The translations under genes and the position numbers were made by a program. From positions 780,501-844,500 of the forward strand of contig MU867067.1 in the NCBI GenBank assembly GCA_033725935.1: DNA of 64,000 nucleotides, written 5' to 3'. The DNA is from Cladorrhinum sp. PSN259 (lineage: Eukaryota; Ascomycota; Sordariomycetes; Sordariales; Podosporaceae). Shown piece after piece: positions 10,766 to 23,481 of the stretch. The first letter of the stretch is position 1, and the number at the start of each line of letters is the position of its first letter. The notes under the pieces are model-generated. The model was not told where the DNA came from and searched no databases. It saw only the letters and a program-made list of their open reading frames with translations.

Positions 10766-12348
10766 TTTGTTCGTTGGAGACACTTTCTCAAACAGGGAAT
10801 ATGATTGCGAGTGTGCTCTCCGGTTGGTGCCTGTTGGTGAGGATGACTTGGCATCTGTGCAGGATGTGTCTCAATTGGGACTGCAAAGGGTCCGATTGGA
10901 GGAGTGAGTGGCTGTGAAGGTTATGGGAGAAATCGGTCATGGTGTCTGGCATTTGCTGGGTTACTGCTTCTATATAATCATCACTCTTGGATGTCAATGT
11001 GAATACCATTTGGTGGTGGTCGACAAGAGATGAGCTTTGCAAGGTTGTTAGACACGTGCAACGTCGGGAAAATTCCACGTTGACGGACCATAACGACGGA
11101 GTTGTGGTGGAACTGCAACGTTTCAAGACCACGCGAGATGATGTTGTGAGAACCGTTGGAACCCGGCCGCCTTCATGATGAAAAAGTTCGCCTCGACGGG
11201 AGTGCGTCAAACTCGACGGTGCAGTGAGATCTCAACGAGTCAAACAGCGTTGCAACTTGCCTGTCGTCTCAAATGCTTCCGAATTGTGGGTCCCAAACCT
11301 GCAACTGAAAAGGGGCAATGACGAAAAGAACAAAAGAAAAACACATCAAAAAGAACACCTCAAAATATGGAGTGCAACGCTCCAATCAGGGTCCTTGCAC
11401 AGCGGTGACACGTATATTATTTTTAGTTTCAATTTCGTGCTTTTCGTTGGTTTGCGATTTAGAATTCTGGGGGGAAATTTCTGGCAAATGTGGAAGTCGC
11501 AGATGACAACTGCACAACTGCCAGCTGCCGGCAGACCAAATGAACCAGAATTCGTCCCAGCCAAGAGTTTGGGTCAGTCCCGCTTGTGCCTGGATCGGGT
11601 CCAGATTTCTCGGCGTTGATAGGCTGGAGACACACACAGTACGTAGGTACCGAATCTTTTTGGGCTGCTGCAATCTCTCGTATCAATTTCGAGTTCCAAG
11701 GTCGTTCCTGCTTGGGAAATCGTCAACAGATCTGTTTCTCTCCAGATTTTGCAATAATTGCGTTTTTTTCCGCGATCCCCTTGTTTAGAGGATCCAATCT
11801 ACGATTCAACGGCAGCTGGCGCAAGAGGTGGTGGACAGTCCGCATCACCGCCCACCGCCCACCCACCATCCACAAATCAAATCCACAGCAGTTTGAGAGG
11901 GTCGCCCCCCGTTCTCCGATTCCACTATCAGATTCCCCAGTCTCGAACCTTGGGACCTCCTGAATCCCTAACCTGACGCGTAAAACTGTCAAGTCCCCTG
12001 CGACACCGCATTTCACACTACCTCGAACATCACGAATTGACGGGAAACGCCTCTTTCCCTGCCGCTCGCTTGCATTTTGCATCGGAGGAAAAAAAATTAA
12101 TATGGTTCTGACCTGATTTGTTCTCTTGTTCTTTCGGCGTCGGAATCGACTCTTTTTGTCGCGTACAGCTAAAGACCTTTAAACCCTTTCTAATTGTCGA
12201 ACCGAGCGAACGAGCGAAGCGAAAGCTGTTCTTTTTTTCTGTGAGAAATCTACAGCTCACCAGCGAAACCCCCGACTCGGACGGCGCATAATCGATTCCC
12301 TTCACACCACCATCGTTGGCTGGCTTCCCGCCACGGAACCCCGTCACG
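10766..12348. other. intergenic region and long leader of the GT15 gene
   Basis: No gene is supported. From about 12000 to 12348 the sequence has the C/T-rich, ATG-poor look of a promoter and 5' UTR leading to the ATG at 12349. Confidence 0.45.
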
Positions 12349-14111
12349 ATGGATCTCCTCCGACGAGCCGGCAAATATGTACCGGCCGCCGGCCGTCTCC
12401 CACAGCTTCCCGTCACAGATGAAAAGGGAAAGGGGAAATCAAAAACACTGGCACAGCGCCTCGCATACCTCAGGAGGCCCATGAGGCTAAAAGGAAACTC
12501 GACCGTCTCCGTCCCACTCGGTGTCGTCGTCCTGTTCCCCGTCATCGTTGTCATTCTTATCCTGGTGCTGTTTGTAAAGCATCCCAGCTCGCCAGGAAGA
12601 ATACTAATACCCGCCGGCGCCCCGCCAGCAATAAGGTATCTTTTGAACAATTCCCCACAAGACTATGGTAGGGCCTATTGTTGCTGACAAAACATTCTCC
12701 CGCAGGAAAATCAGCGAGAAGCATGACAAGGTGTTTGTAACAGGATGTCTCGAACCCGACACCACCAAGCCCCGCGCCAATGCCGCCTTTGTCGTCCTCG
12801 CCAGAAACAAGGAGCTGGATGGCGTCATCCAGTCCATGAAGTCGATCGAGCGCCACTTCAACCGCTGGTACAACTACCCATATGTCTTCCTCAACGACGG
12901 CGACTTCAACGAGACCTTCAAGGAGACTGTCAAGAACTACACTTCGGCAAGCGTCGAGTTTGGCAAGGTTGGACCTGACATGTGGGGATACCCCGACTGG
13001 ATCGACCCCAAGGTTGCCAAGGAGGGCATTAACAAGCAGGGTGACAATGCCATCATGTACGGTGGAATGGAGAGCTACCACTTCATGTGCCGCTTCTACT
13101 CTGGGTATGCCCTTGGAATACTTACCCCAGTCTTGTGGGGCACAGTTTGTTAACTTATTCCCAGCTTCTTTTACAAGCACGAGCTCCTCCAGAAGTACGA
13201 GTGGTACTGGCGTCTGGAGCCAGAGATCAGCTACTTCTGCGACATCACCTAGTATGTCTCCCTTCACGACTCCCTTGTTTTTGCCTACTGACCCCGTATC
13301 CTCCCCGCAGCGACCCCTTCCTCAAGATGATCGAGAGTAACAAGACATATGGCTTCACCATTGCCGTCAAGGAACTCCGCGAGACCGTGCCCAATATCTT
13401 CCGCTATGCTTCCGCTTATATGCGTCTCAAGGGTCTCAAGTCGAAGGGTCTCTGGGAGATGTTTGTCGAGCCTCAGCCTGAGAAGGAGCCCGAGACCTCG
13501 AAGCCCCAAGATCTTCCCGAGGAGATCTTTCACAGCGAGCCTGTCCGCCTCCCCGATATCGACCCCGAGGCGATGGAAGGCGAGAAGTACAACATGTGCC
13601 ATTTCTGGTCCAACTTTGAGATTGCTCGTCTCGATTTCTTCCGCAGCCAGGAATATGAGGATTTCTTCCAGATGATGGACCGCAGCGGTGGTTTCTGGAT
13701 GGAGCGCGTATGTTATCAATCCCTCTCTTTTTTTTTCGTCTTGGGCTTGAGCTAACTTTGTTGTAACAGTGGGGTGATGCTCCCATCCACTCCCTCGCCG
13801 CCGGCGCGCTTCTCAGTCCCAAGGATATTCACTACTTCCGTGACTTCGGATACCGTCACACCACCATTCAGCACTGCCCTGCCAATGCCCCGGCCCGCCA
13901 GCTTCCTCGCGAACCATGGCTCGAGAAGACCACCCTCGACGAGCGCAAGCGTATCGAAGAGGACAAGTATTGGGAGGATTTTGACGAGCCCAAAGAGAAC
14001 GGCGTTGGCTGCAGGTGCAGATGTGATACTGATATCGTTGACGTCGAAGGCAAGGAGGGTAGTTGCTTGGCTGAGTGGGTGGATGTTGCCGGCGGCTGGG
14101 CTAGTCCTTGA
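12349..14111 (+). CDS. GT15 (KRE2/KTR family) alpha-1,2-mannosyltransferase
   Basis: Five exons (12349-12635, 12706-13104, 13165-13251, 13311-13707, 13770-14111) give 503 aa; the introns are 59-70 nt, all GT-AG. The family transfers mannose from GDP-mannose to N- and O-glycans in the Golgi. The N-terminus is cytosolic and basic. A single hydrophobic segment at about residues 53-76 makes it a type II membrane protein. The GT15 catalytic core is complete: YPYVFLNDGDF, GPDMWGYPDWID, NAIMYGGMESYHFMCRFYSG, YWRLEPEISYFCDITYDPF, NMCHFWSNFEIA and RWGDAPIHSLAAG. A Pro/Glu-rich insertion lies before NMCHFW. The C-terminus has a CRCRC cluster, which I recall from filamentous-fungal Ktr4-type members. 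I am sure of the family and less sure of the KTR subgroup. Confidence 0.95.
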
Positions 14112-15675
14112 TTATCCTCTTCATCAGCCTTGACACAAGAATTAAGCTATCCATAGCTTCTTGATCATTGGGAGGATGGGAGGGGTTAACAAGCTGTGGT
14201 AAGCTTATGGCAGTCATCAAGCTTTTTGGGTAAATTTATAAAACCACCCGATGAAGAAGAACATTTTATACTTGCCCTGCCCGGCACGCCCCTTTTTTCG
14301 CAGCATACAACATACAAAACTTCCTTGTTACATAATTCACAACATATATTTATGCATGGAAGGGCGGCAAGGTGAGGGCAGGGAAAATGGACAGCAGGAA
14401 ATAGAACGGATATGAGTCAGTGTGATACGGAAAGAAGAGAGTGGGATGAAAACAAACTCTTGATTATTAGTATCTATTTGTATTTTCTCAAGTTAACCAG
14501 GGGTTTTTCATTTCTGATTTGGGCTCTCTGCTCTCGGCTTTTTTGCCTTTTGGATTCTTGCAAGGCTCATGCTGTTATTTGCTTGTTTCCCCCATTGTTT
14601 CTGAGGCTTGGGAGATGTCTGGGATGTGCTTATCGGTCTGGTAATGTACAACCGTGGTGTATTGTCCCTTTTGGCTTTGGGTTTAATGCTTAGTTCAACT
14701 TGACAATAACCATCAATCGCCTATATACATATATATATATATATATATACTATTTGTCACGAGATGAATTAAATATGGAGAAAGGGAAGGAGGGTAGGGC
14801 AGGGTGGGTGCGTTTTTGAGTTTGTAGGTATGGAGGATATGTATGGATGGATGGAATGATGAACGAAAAAAAACTTATGATAAGATATTCTAGATATTCG
14901 TAAAAATATATGAAAAGTATGCTGGATGACTTGACTTTGACTCAAAAAATAAATAAAATAAAAGTTAAAATAAAACCAATTCTCCTTGTCCCATCCATCG
15001 CCTTCTTCCTACAGACAAACACTCACCACATACTACCACACCCAACTGCTGGTGGTTACACAACGAAAAATATCAAAAACTTTTTCATTAACTTCTCTGT
15101 CTCTATCAACCCCCATTTTCATACATCTTTCTTCTACAAAATAAGGGAGTTTAAATCCATGACAGACCACCCCCTTCACAAGAGAATTACAAACAGATAA
15201 AGCCTCATAGCCTCCATCTAATATTTGATCACATTATTCTCGTCATCCCCGAACCATCTCAGCCTTTCCCATCTAGGGACAAAAAAAGAAAAGAGAAAGA
15301 AAAAAATCTACCAAAGTCCTCCTCCATCTATACCATATATTGCACAATTATCCCCCCGCTCTTCTCTCGTTTTCTTCTTCCCCTTTACTAACCACCGCTA
15401 CCGCCCATTACTAGGCCCACCCCTCCATTTGTCTATTACTTTTGATCGTGTATGTGTCTCTTCCCATCCATCTACCAAGAAAACGAAGAAAAAAGCCATC
15501 AAGAACTCCCAGAAAAATGCCATTTCTCAAACGCCACGTCGCTGCTTTTCATGCGTGTGTGTGTATATATCTTCCCGAACCGTTGCTGGGTATCAGAAGA
15601 AGAAATTCGGTCAAGAAGCTCGCCGCCCAAAGATAATCCCGAAAAGCGCAGATAAAAGTTACCGGAAAGAATTGT
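14112..15675. other. intergenic region between tail-to-tail genes
   Basis: This holds the 3' ends of the GT15 gene (plus) and the DHAD gene (minus). The sequence is AT-rich with many A and T runs, typical of 3' UTR and terminator DNA. Open frames here are low-complexity Lys/Ser/Pro runs and are not called. Confidence 0.5.
14729..14749. repeat. (AT)n microsatellite
   Basis: An uninterrupted 21-nt alternating AT run downstream of the GT15 gene. Confidence 0.9.
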
Positions 15676-18034
15676 TTACCACGCAGGCCCACCAATATCC
15701 GTAACAGCTCCATGGCTAGCATCCCCAACCAACCTGGCGTATTTGGCCAACACACCCCTCATGGGCTTCATCTTCGGCGGCGTCCATCTTTTGCGTCTTC
15801 TCGCCATCTCCACAGCCACGCTCTCGGGATCACTTGCCACGCCGGGAATCTCAACGATATCGATCGTGTTCCTGGTAGCGTCGATGGTAATGATATCCCC
15901 GTCCTCAACGAGACCAATAGGTCCACCAACCGCCGCCTCGGGAACAACGTGGCCGACGATAAAGCCGTGGCTTGCGCCAGAGTAACGACCATCAGTGACG
16001 AGCGCAACATTGGTGAGACCAGCGCCCATAATCGCCGCGCTAGCTTGGAGTTGCTCGGGCATTCCTGGACCGCCCTTGGGCCCTTCATAGCGAACAATCA
16101 AGACAAGATTGCCATCTTCTGGTCGAATGGCGCTGCGGGAAAGGGCGCTATTTAATTCGTATTCTTTGTTGAAGACGCGCGCGGCACCAGTGAAGGAGAG
16201 ACCCTCCTTGCCGGTGATCTTGGCAACAGCACCGCCAGGAGCAAAATTGCCGTGAAGAACCCGCAGGTGACCAGTCTCCTTGATGGGGTTGGTAATGGGC
16301 CGAATAATCTTCTGCCCGGGATCAAGTGACGGCCAGGACGAGACGTTCTCAGCGAGGGTCTTTCCGGTAACCGTCATGATGGAGCCGTCGATAAGGCCAA
16401 CGGCGATCAGATACTTGAGCACAGCTGGAGTGCCACCGATCATGCAGAGGTCCTCCATGTAGTACTTGCCTGAAGGAGCAAGGTCGGCAAGGAATGGTGT
16501 CGAGTTCGAAATGTCGTGAATGTCCTCCAGCGTCAGTGGCACATCTGCAGAGTTGGCCATTGCCAAGAAGTGCAAAACTGCGTTAGTACTACCACCCAAT
16601 ACCATTGTTAGTCTCACTGCATTGTTGAAAGAGGCACGCGTCATGATGTCGCGGGGTCTGATGTCTCTCTCCATGCAGATCTTGATGGCTTCGGCGGCAC
16701 GCTCACACTCGGTTCTCTTTTGGGGTGATTCTGCTGGGAATGAAGAGGATCCGGGGAGAGTTAAACCCATGGCTTCAATGGCAGTAGCCATGGTGTTGGC
16801 CGTGTACATGCCGCCGCAAGCGCCAGCGCCCGGGCACGCATGCTCCTCAATATCCTCCATCACGTCGGAAGCCGTGGCATCGGCACCGGAAGGCTTCTTG
16901 CAGCTGGCCTTGAGCTTCCCGTAAGAGAACGCACCCGCTGCCTCGTAGCAGGTCGAAATATTGATGGCCTTGTCAAGAAGCTTCGAGTGACCCTTGCGAA
17001 TGGTACCACCGTAAATCATGACAAACGGCCGGTTGTGACGAGCAGCTGCCATGACAACACCAGGCATGTTCTTGTCGCATCCTGGGATACTGATATTGGC
17101 ATCATGGCGCTGGGCGCATGTCAATGTCTCGATGCTGTCCGCAATAATCTCTCGTGACTGAAGAGAGAACCGCATGCCTGTAACACAAATCATGACGCCC
17201 GTGTCAGCAGAGAGTATCCCCGGAAAAGAGGACAGAGGGAAGACTTGACGTCACCCGGATAATCACTTACCCTCTCCACCCATTGTGATTCCATCCGAGA
17301 CACCAATGGTGTTGAACTGCCATGCCAGCATCCCCTGCTTTTGAACTGCACCCTTGACGATATTGCCAAGATCGAGCACTGGTGGAGTTTTGGTCAGTCT
17401 CTCATCAAACTCAAAGCCGGAGTGGAATATTTCCAAGTCCAAAAGAGAAACTCACGATGTGTGCTAAATACCTCATGGTCAGCTTCATTGTCATCTTTGA
17501 AGAGAAGTGGCTGCTCGTTGAAAAACTCACTTGCACGGGTTACCTTCCCACCACACCGTCGCGATGCCCACATGTGGTGCATTCTTCATCATGTGCTTGT
17601 TCGGAACACCAGCTGCATAGAGCATAGCCTGTAAACAAAAACTCCCTCATGTTAGTCAGCCATTCTCCTTCACTCTCGGTCCCTCTGTCTCTCTTCCTCT
17701 CTCAACGGCAACAACAGCAGCAGAAGCAAGCCCCACAAGGCCTACCCCTCCCGCCAACAGCGGCTTCCACAAAATGTATGGCCGTAGTGGACCGGCTTGT
17801 ATCGGGATTTGCAAATAGCGAAGAAAAAAGAAGGGAGCAACTTGCCTGAGCGCCAGGGAAATCATGACCCCGCGTCATGAACTGAGACCACCGGTTGAGG
17901 GGACCAGCGGGACCTGCGGGAGGAAGATGGTCAAATTGAATGTACTCGCCAGGTTTTGGCATGTTTCGCTCTGTGCTGTGGCCATTCTCAAGACCGATCT
18001 GACGTTCGGGCGAGTCCTCTTTGTGTGGTGCCAT
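15676..18034 (-). CDS. ILV3: dihydroxyacid dehydratase (ILV3/EDD family)
   Basis: Five exons on the minus strand, 18034-17846, 17628-17531, 17463-17456, 17378-17271 and 17177-15676, encode 634 aa. The enzyme dehydrates dihydroxy-isovalerate and dihydroxy-methylvalerate in valine/isoleucine synthesis and carries an Fe-S cluster. The three cluster cysteines are present: Cys95 (WWEGNPCN), Cys168 (PGCDKNMPG) and Cys255 (PGAGACGGMYTANTM). Exon 3 is only 8 nt and completes the conserved NTHLLDLG. Intron 1 (217 nt) begins GCAAGT, a GC-AG intron, with CTGAC/CTAAC branch sequences and a TTTACAG acceptor. The N-terminus (MAPHKEDSPERQ) is acidic and lacks an obvious mitochondrial presequence; no ATG lies upstream in frame before this one. 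It may therefore be a cytosolic paralogue rather than the housekeeping mitochondrial enzyme. Confidence 0.93.
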
Positions 18035-21000
18035 CTTTGGCTCCCGGGTAACTGATAGCCCCGGATGGGTGATGTCTGGAATGCGAAATGAATGAGAAGG
18101 CCTGATATGGGTTGTCGTCAAGATGCTGCAAGGTCAACGAGGGAGTTGGAGATTGTGTTTTTTTCTCAAATCTCTTGGAAGGAAGAGGGAGTTGGCGTTA
18201 GAACAAGAGCAAAGGATGTTATGGTAAGGTAAGTGGGTGTGATGGGTAGGGAGATAGATAATGGGTGGTGGTTGCTTGCTTGCTGCCGGAAGAAGGATGG
18301 ATAGCCAGATAGGGAGATAGATATAATATACCTGACTACGAACACGGCTCCCGGCATTAACTTTTTTTTTTTTCATCCAGTCTGAATCCACGGTCTTTTT
18401 CCTAAAACGCCATCAAGGTGCCCCTGCTGCTTCCTTTTCTGCCGCTCCTGGATCTGTATTTCACATGACGAAACGTGGCGAGTGGAAGAGCTTGACCCCA
18501 GGCTAGGTCAACCGAGCTCCGAAATGACTGAATTCAGACTGGATCAGACTGGATTCACCTGCCCTGGAGATCCATATCCACGAGGAACAGACCCTGGTGA
18601 CATGACAGCCAAACCTTGTTCACAGTCACTCTGAATGCTCCGCCCGGTGGTTGGTTCCCGGTCGTGTGGAGTCCCGCTAGGAATTCGTTCCTGGCAGGTC
18701 CCACTTCGGGACAGAGCAGAACATTTCGAACAAGAGAAGGGCCATGTGGCTGGTCGCCGGTAACGGTCCGATCAAGGGAAATTTGGTGAACTCTGTCACC
18801 ACTTCCCCTTCACTTCAAATTTCAGGACGATGGCGCGGAACTACCGGTGATGAGGAACGGCGGTCTGATGTGCCATGTATCATGACCATGTCTGGTTTCT
18901 GCTAGGAGGTGCCCGAGCGCCGACAACACCCATCTCTTGCCGCCATCCATCAATGAATCTCCGATATCCTGTTCCCAGAGACCCGAGACAAGAGACCCAA
19001 CAGAACACATGTTTGGGACGAGATGATCGGATGCTTGCTGTACGGGCGGAAATCGAGGATCGAAGCGGATGTGAGCCCTGTCCTGCGTGTGTTGAGCCTT
19101 ACAATGTGGTTGGCAGATGCAAGAAAAAGTCTTGGGCCCAGCAAGTGTCCGCCGACGGTGGGTTCTCGAACTGCCTTCTTTGTCGGTGATGGGTTAGGTT
19201 GCTGAGAAATGGTAGATGCTGCAGTCTGCAGATTTGTCGTCCAGTAGGCTCGAGACAAACAAACATCGGACGTCATGTCATGGCAGGCAAGCAGGGCATG
19301 CATGCATGCACGCATACATCACATCCATCCATCCATTCTGGCATTCTGGCATTCTGCTGCTTGCTGATTCCTAATCCTATGACGAGAAAGTCACAGGCAC
19401 AGGGCCACAGGGCCACAGGACCACAGGGGAGAAGGCCCGGATCGCTTGGTCCACTCCCGATGAGACTCCTCATGGTGTGGTTGACTGTGGGATTCTGGCC
19501 AAATGCCGTGCTGCAGTTGCCCAAAAATACCTGCGAGGTTCACGATAACCGCCACCTCCACGAAAAGCTGGATAGGAAAGGCACGAGGTTTGGTGGTCGG
19601 CTATCTCTCTTCGTCTCGACTGGACAATGCCTCACATCCAATAAAGAGGAGGCACTGTACAACCTCAACGGGTCCCGGGGGTCAGGAGCCGACCGTTGCT
19701 GCATGAGACTCTGCGACATCGACTGCAACGTTCTAACGTGATGTGGACAGGGCTGCGATGGCAGTGGATGGGATGGCTGGCCAAGAGCCGAGAATATTTC
19801 CACGGCCAAAATTCCCGGTTTTCCCCTTCTTTTTATTCCTTTTTTGTTTCTTTTATCCTTTCCTTTCTTTTTCCCTTCCCCCTGCTCCGGCCGCGTGGTA
19901 GAGGATCGGAGGATCGGAGATGGGGTCCATCTTCATGGGGTCTATCTTCATGGGGTCCCATGGCGATTGCGATGGTCCATGATGGATGACGATGTGGGAA
20001 CCAAACTTTCAACTTTCTGCATCCGCGTCAATCAAGAACTCCAGAATTCCCTCGCGCGGCAACAGCGAACGGGAACGGCTGATGAAACCGAGGTCGGATG
20101 CAACCTAATCTTGCATCATGATTGCATGGATTGGGCTGCTGGCCTGTTCAGGCTGATCGTTCGAGTTTGTTGTTTCCTTTGGGCAATTGCAGGATGGAGT
20201 CGGTCCAAGTGGAATTATGAAGTGGACTCTTTTTTTTTCTGATTGCTGATCGACCCTTCCTCAGCAGACACGCGAGACACGGTCCCGTTGCTGCCATCCC
20301 TCCCCCCGTAGTGTCTGCCGGACATGGAGGTTGCCTTTCCCATGTCGGGAAGGAGTTCCCCGAGGTATTACGGCAGGAGATGCACGGAATGCCCCAGCCC
20401 CCCGTAGCTACAGGTTTGCTTTCACAAGGTTTGGCTGCCCAGAGGTAATAAGGCCTGTTTTCCGTTTTTTACCGGGTCAGGTATTCTTATTTTTGCGAAT
20501 TGGCGCGGGAAGCTCTTCATTCGCAAACCAAAAAAACCTAAAACAAAACAAAAAAGCCTGAATGGGTATCAAAATCAACACCATCCTACCCTCTCCCAAA
20601 AACTAAAAAAAAAACTAAAAAAAAAACCCCTACTGAAAGCAGCATTCGTCACCACCCCACCCACCATCTAAGGTAGGCAAGGCACCGGACCTCCGATTTC
20701 TCCAATATCCACTTGCTACACATCTGTCAGTGCACACCCACCTCCCTTTTATTTCTCCCACGATCTCAGTGCGACAATGTCACGGTTTCGAAAGACGTCG
20801 TTAGGGCATTTCATCCTCCCCTGACGTGATCTATACTAAGACCGGAAACACATTCACACCCCCTGTACACAAAACGCAAATCCCCGGGTTCGTCTTCCGT
20901 CTAACCCCGGCATTTTTATATGCGTATGTACGGAGTAAGGTAGGCAGTGTGTAGATTTCCACGGGTTTACCGAGGACATAACAACAAGTTACGTATTCTG

Positions 21001-22191
21001 TTTCGGTAGCCCGAGCCAACAAAAAAAAGAAAAGATTTGTTTTTATCCTTGTCTTGAAATGTATCTTACAAGACTTATCTAGTGAAATCGATGGCGTTCG
21101 GATTTGGGTTAGGCAGGCAACGCAATTCCTTTGTGTACTGTATGTGTGATTGTTTATTTCCGTTTTTGTTGCTCTTCTACAGGCTGCCAATCACCTTCTT
21201 GCAAACCTATCGTACACTAGAGCATGAGCCATTCACTCTCTGTGCTCGTGCTTTCTTCTCTTCAACCATGCCCGTCCTACTCTGAGTTCACCCTCCGAAA
21301 AAGAATAAAACAGGAAACCAACAACTTCCGGAAAAATAACATCGACCGAAGGAGAATCGGTCTCAATGCTGAGAATGATGATGATGTGTCACCCTCGAGA
21401 GACGGAACCATGTGGGATAGATCAACAGATGTAATAATGCGAGGTCTTTTCAGTTCCATATTGGGTATCATCATGCAGTATGGCAGAGTAGTTATGAAGC
21501 CCAAGGAGCTAGGCAAGCCAAGAGTGAAGAAAATATTTGTCATCGTTTGCTTTAAGTTTTTTGTTTCTGATGCTGTCATCACAAAATCATCCTTCATCAT
21601 CCCAACTCCATCCAGCCCCCCCTATAACCGTACCAATTCCTTTCCATCCATCCGTTCCACCGTAAAACCCGCAAATGATGCGACATGCAAAAAAGAGCAG
21701 GGAAAAAATTTGGGGAGTTGAGCACGTGAGGAAAGAAAGAAGGACTCTCACCTGAAACATGATCAGGGGTAGTATCTGTGTGTGTGCGCCGGGCAAGGGT
21801 TCTCTGTGTCAATGCCACGACAGAGGAGGAGAAAAAACAGCTTGCATACATCGAGGCGTATCAACAACATAAAACATGAGGATAGTGCAAAACAACAACT
21901 CGCAGGAGACATGAACAGATATAAAAAAAAGAAAAAACTCAGGAAATGAGAAAGAAAAAAGCCTGCCACCCAGAAAAAAATCTAGCCACCTTGTCCTCCA
22001 TCAGGCGTTCCGTCCGAAAGGAAACTTGAAAAGAAACAGAAGAATAAAGCCACCACAAGCCATACCCCAAAAAGGTTTGTCGAAGAAGAGAAGATTAGCG
22101 AGAATCAGGGGGCTTCTTATGAAAAACACTCCCATCCTACTCTGCTCAGCATCGGGAACGTTTCATCCGTTCCGTCTTGTGGGTATACGTT
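18035..22191. other. 4-kb gene-free region
   Basis: This spans the DHAD promoter and the 3' side of the regulator gene at 22192. It contains several short simple repeats: ATGC/CATC words near 19300-19335, CACAGGGCC-type repeats near 19393-19430, and a 15-bp triplication at 19921. Short A and T runs are frequent between 20500 and 21050. No open frame has convincing motifs. Confidence 0.45.
19921..19960. repeat. 15-bp direct repeat, 2.7 units
   Basis: TGGGGTCCATCTTCA, TGGGGTCTATCTTCA and a partial third TGGGGTCCCA follow one another without gap. Confidence 0.85.
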
Positions 22192-23481
22192 TCATGCACC
22201 CACAACTCCAACCGAGCAATGTTGTCCCCTCTCTTCCTCGATCCTCCTCACGAGCTCCCGTTCCCTTGGACTCCTCGGGTTGGCATCAATCCCCAAGATG
22301 GCGCTAATTCGCGTCTTGTCTGTGAGCTGATGATGCTTGCCGGTGTTGCATTGCCCATTGTGGCCATAAAAGTGATCATCTGGGCTGCCAACCGGCGTGA
22401 TGGGCGTATTGGCTGCAATTCCCAGGTTGTGATTAAAAGGTCCAGAGATCGGACTGCTCGGACTGCGCCACGCCTGTTCCAATACCATGGGGTTGGCTCC
22501 CGGACCATAATCAGCTGCGATTGCAGCCCAGAATGATGCGCGGTGAGCGTTATATATCGAGGAAAGCCGCCCCATGTCCACTGGATGGCTAGCTGTAAAT
22601 GAGGGGACGGGCAGGCCGGCAGAGGAAGGAGGCGGGGGAAGAGCGGAGCAGTCGAGGCGCAGAGGACCGGGGAGATGGTTGTTGTGATGGGATGGGCCGC
22701 TGTTGGACGTGTACGACGAAGTCGGGCCAGCGTTGGTTGGAGTTATGGATCCTCGGTAGCCGGAGGGCGCCGTTAGCGGTGCGCTGTGCGGATGAATATC
22801 GTGGATAGGGGTTCGGTAGCCGCGAGATGCTGTTGGAGAAGAATTGGCAGTCGAGGTCGGTCCAACAAGCCCCTGAAGAGCGAGCTTCATGGACGAGGGC
22901 TTGGGAAGAATTGTGGGCAGGCGCGGCGAAGTGCTGGCAGAAGCAGCGGCAGTCATAATACTGGGGAGTTGGATGCCTGTGGGACTGATCGAACTACAGG
23001 AACCTGTAGATCCGGGAGGGGAGACGGAGCGGCTCGGAGCATCACCGCGCTCATGAATCGGCGAAGGGACCGAGGCATGAAGCGGAGGGGAGTGTCCGCT
23101 GGTCGAGGACCCTGAGGACATGGAGGTGGTCCGCTTGCGGCGGTTGCTACCATGACTAAGTTGATGATAGTGAAGGCGGCAAGCAAGCTCGGTCTTCTTC
23201 AAGTGAGCAGCAATGTGCTTGTAGGGCATCTTCTGGAGACGTGTCTGGAGGAGGTAAACTTCCTGCAACACATGATCATGTTAATATTCAAACCCTCACT
23301 CCTTCCCACCACCGCCTGCTCAGCTAGAGTTCCATACCTCTTCCTCACTCCATGCTCGTCCACCCCCGGTCGAAGTAACTTTTCTGTTCTTTGAGACTCC
23401 ATACTCGTGTCTATCTATGGCATCGGATGTGGGTGTATATGGGGCGGAATGGCCTGTCATAGGCATCGTTGGGGACATCAT
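22192..23481 (-). CDS. putative Myb/SANT-like transcriptional regulator
   Basis: Two exons, 23481-23338 and 23262-22192, with a 75-nt intron (GAG|GTATGG ... TTGCAG), encode 404 aa. The start is a double ATG (MMSPTMPMTG) with an in-frame stop upstream. The intron interrupts the only structured part: exon 1 ends GGGRAWSEEE and exon 2 continues EVYLLQTRLQKMPYKHIA, then HLKKTELACRLHYHQLSHG and a basic RRKRT. The Trp/acidic first helix and the KHIAAHLKKT-ACRLHYHQ helices fit a single Myb/SANT-like helix-turn-helix that probably binds DNA; this is inferred from pattern. The rest is Ser/Pro/Thr-rich and probably disordered. A second conserved-looking stretch near the C-terminus has ASFWAAIAADYG and RISAILGID. 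Target genes unknown. Confidence 0.82.

Noticed and set aside
12030..12650. 206-codon minus-strand frame
   Set aside because: Antisense to exon 1 and leader of the well-supported GT15 gene; no motif.
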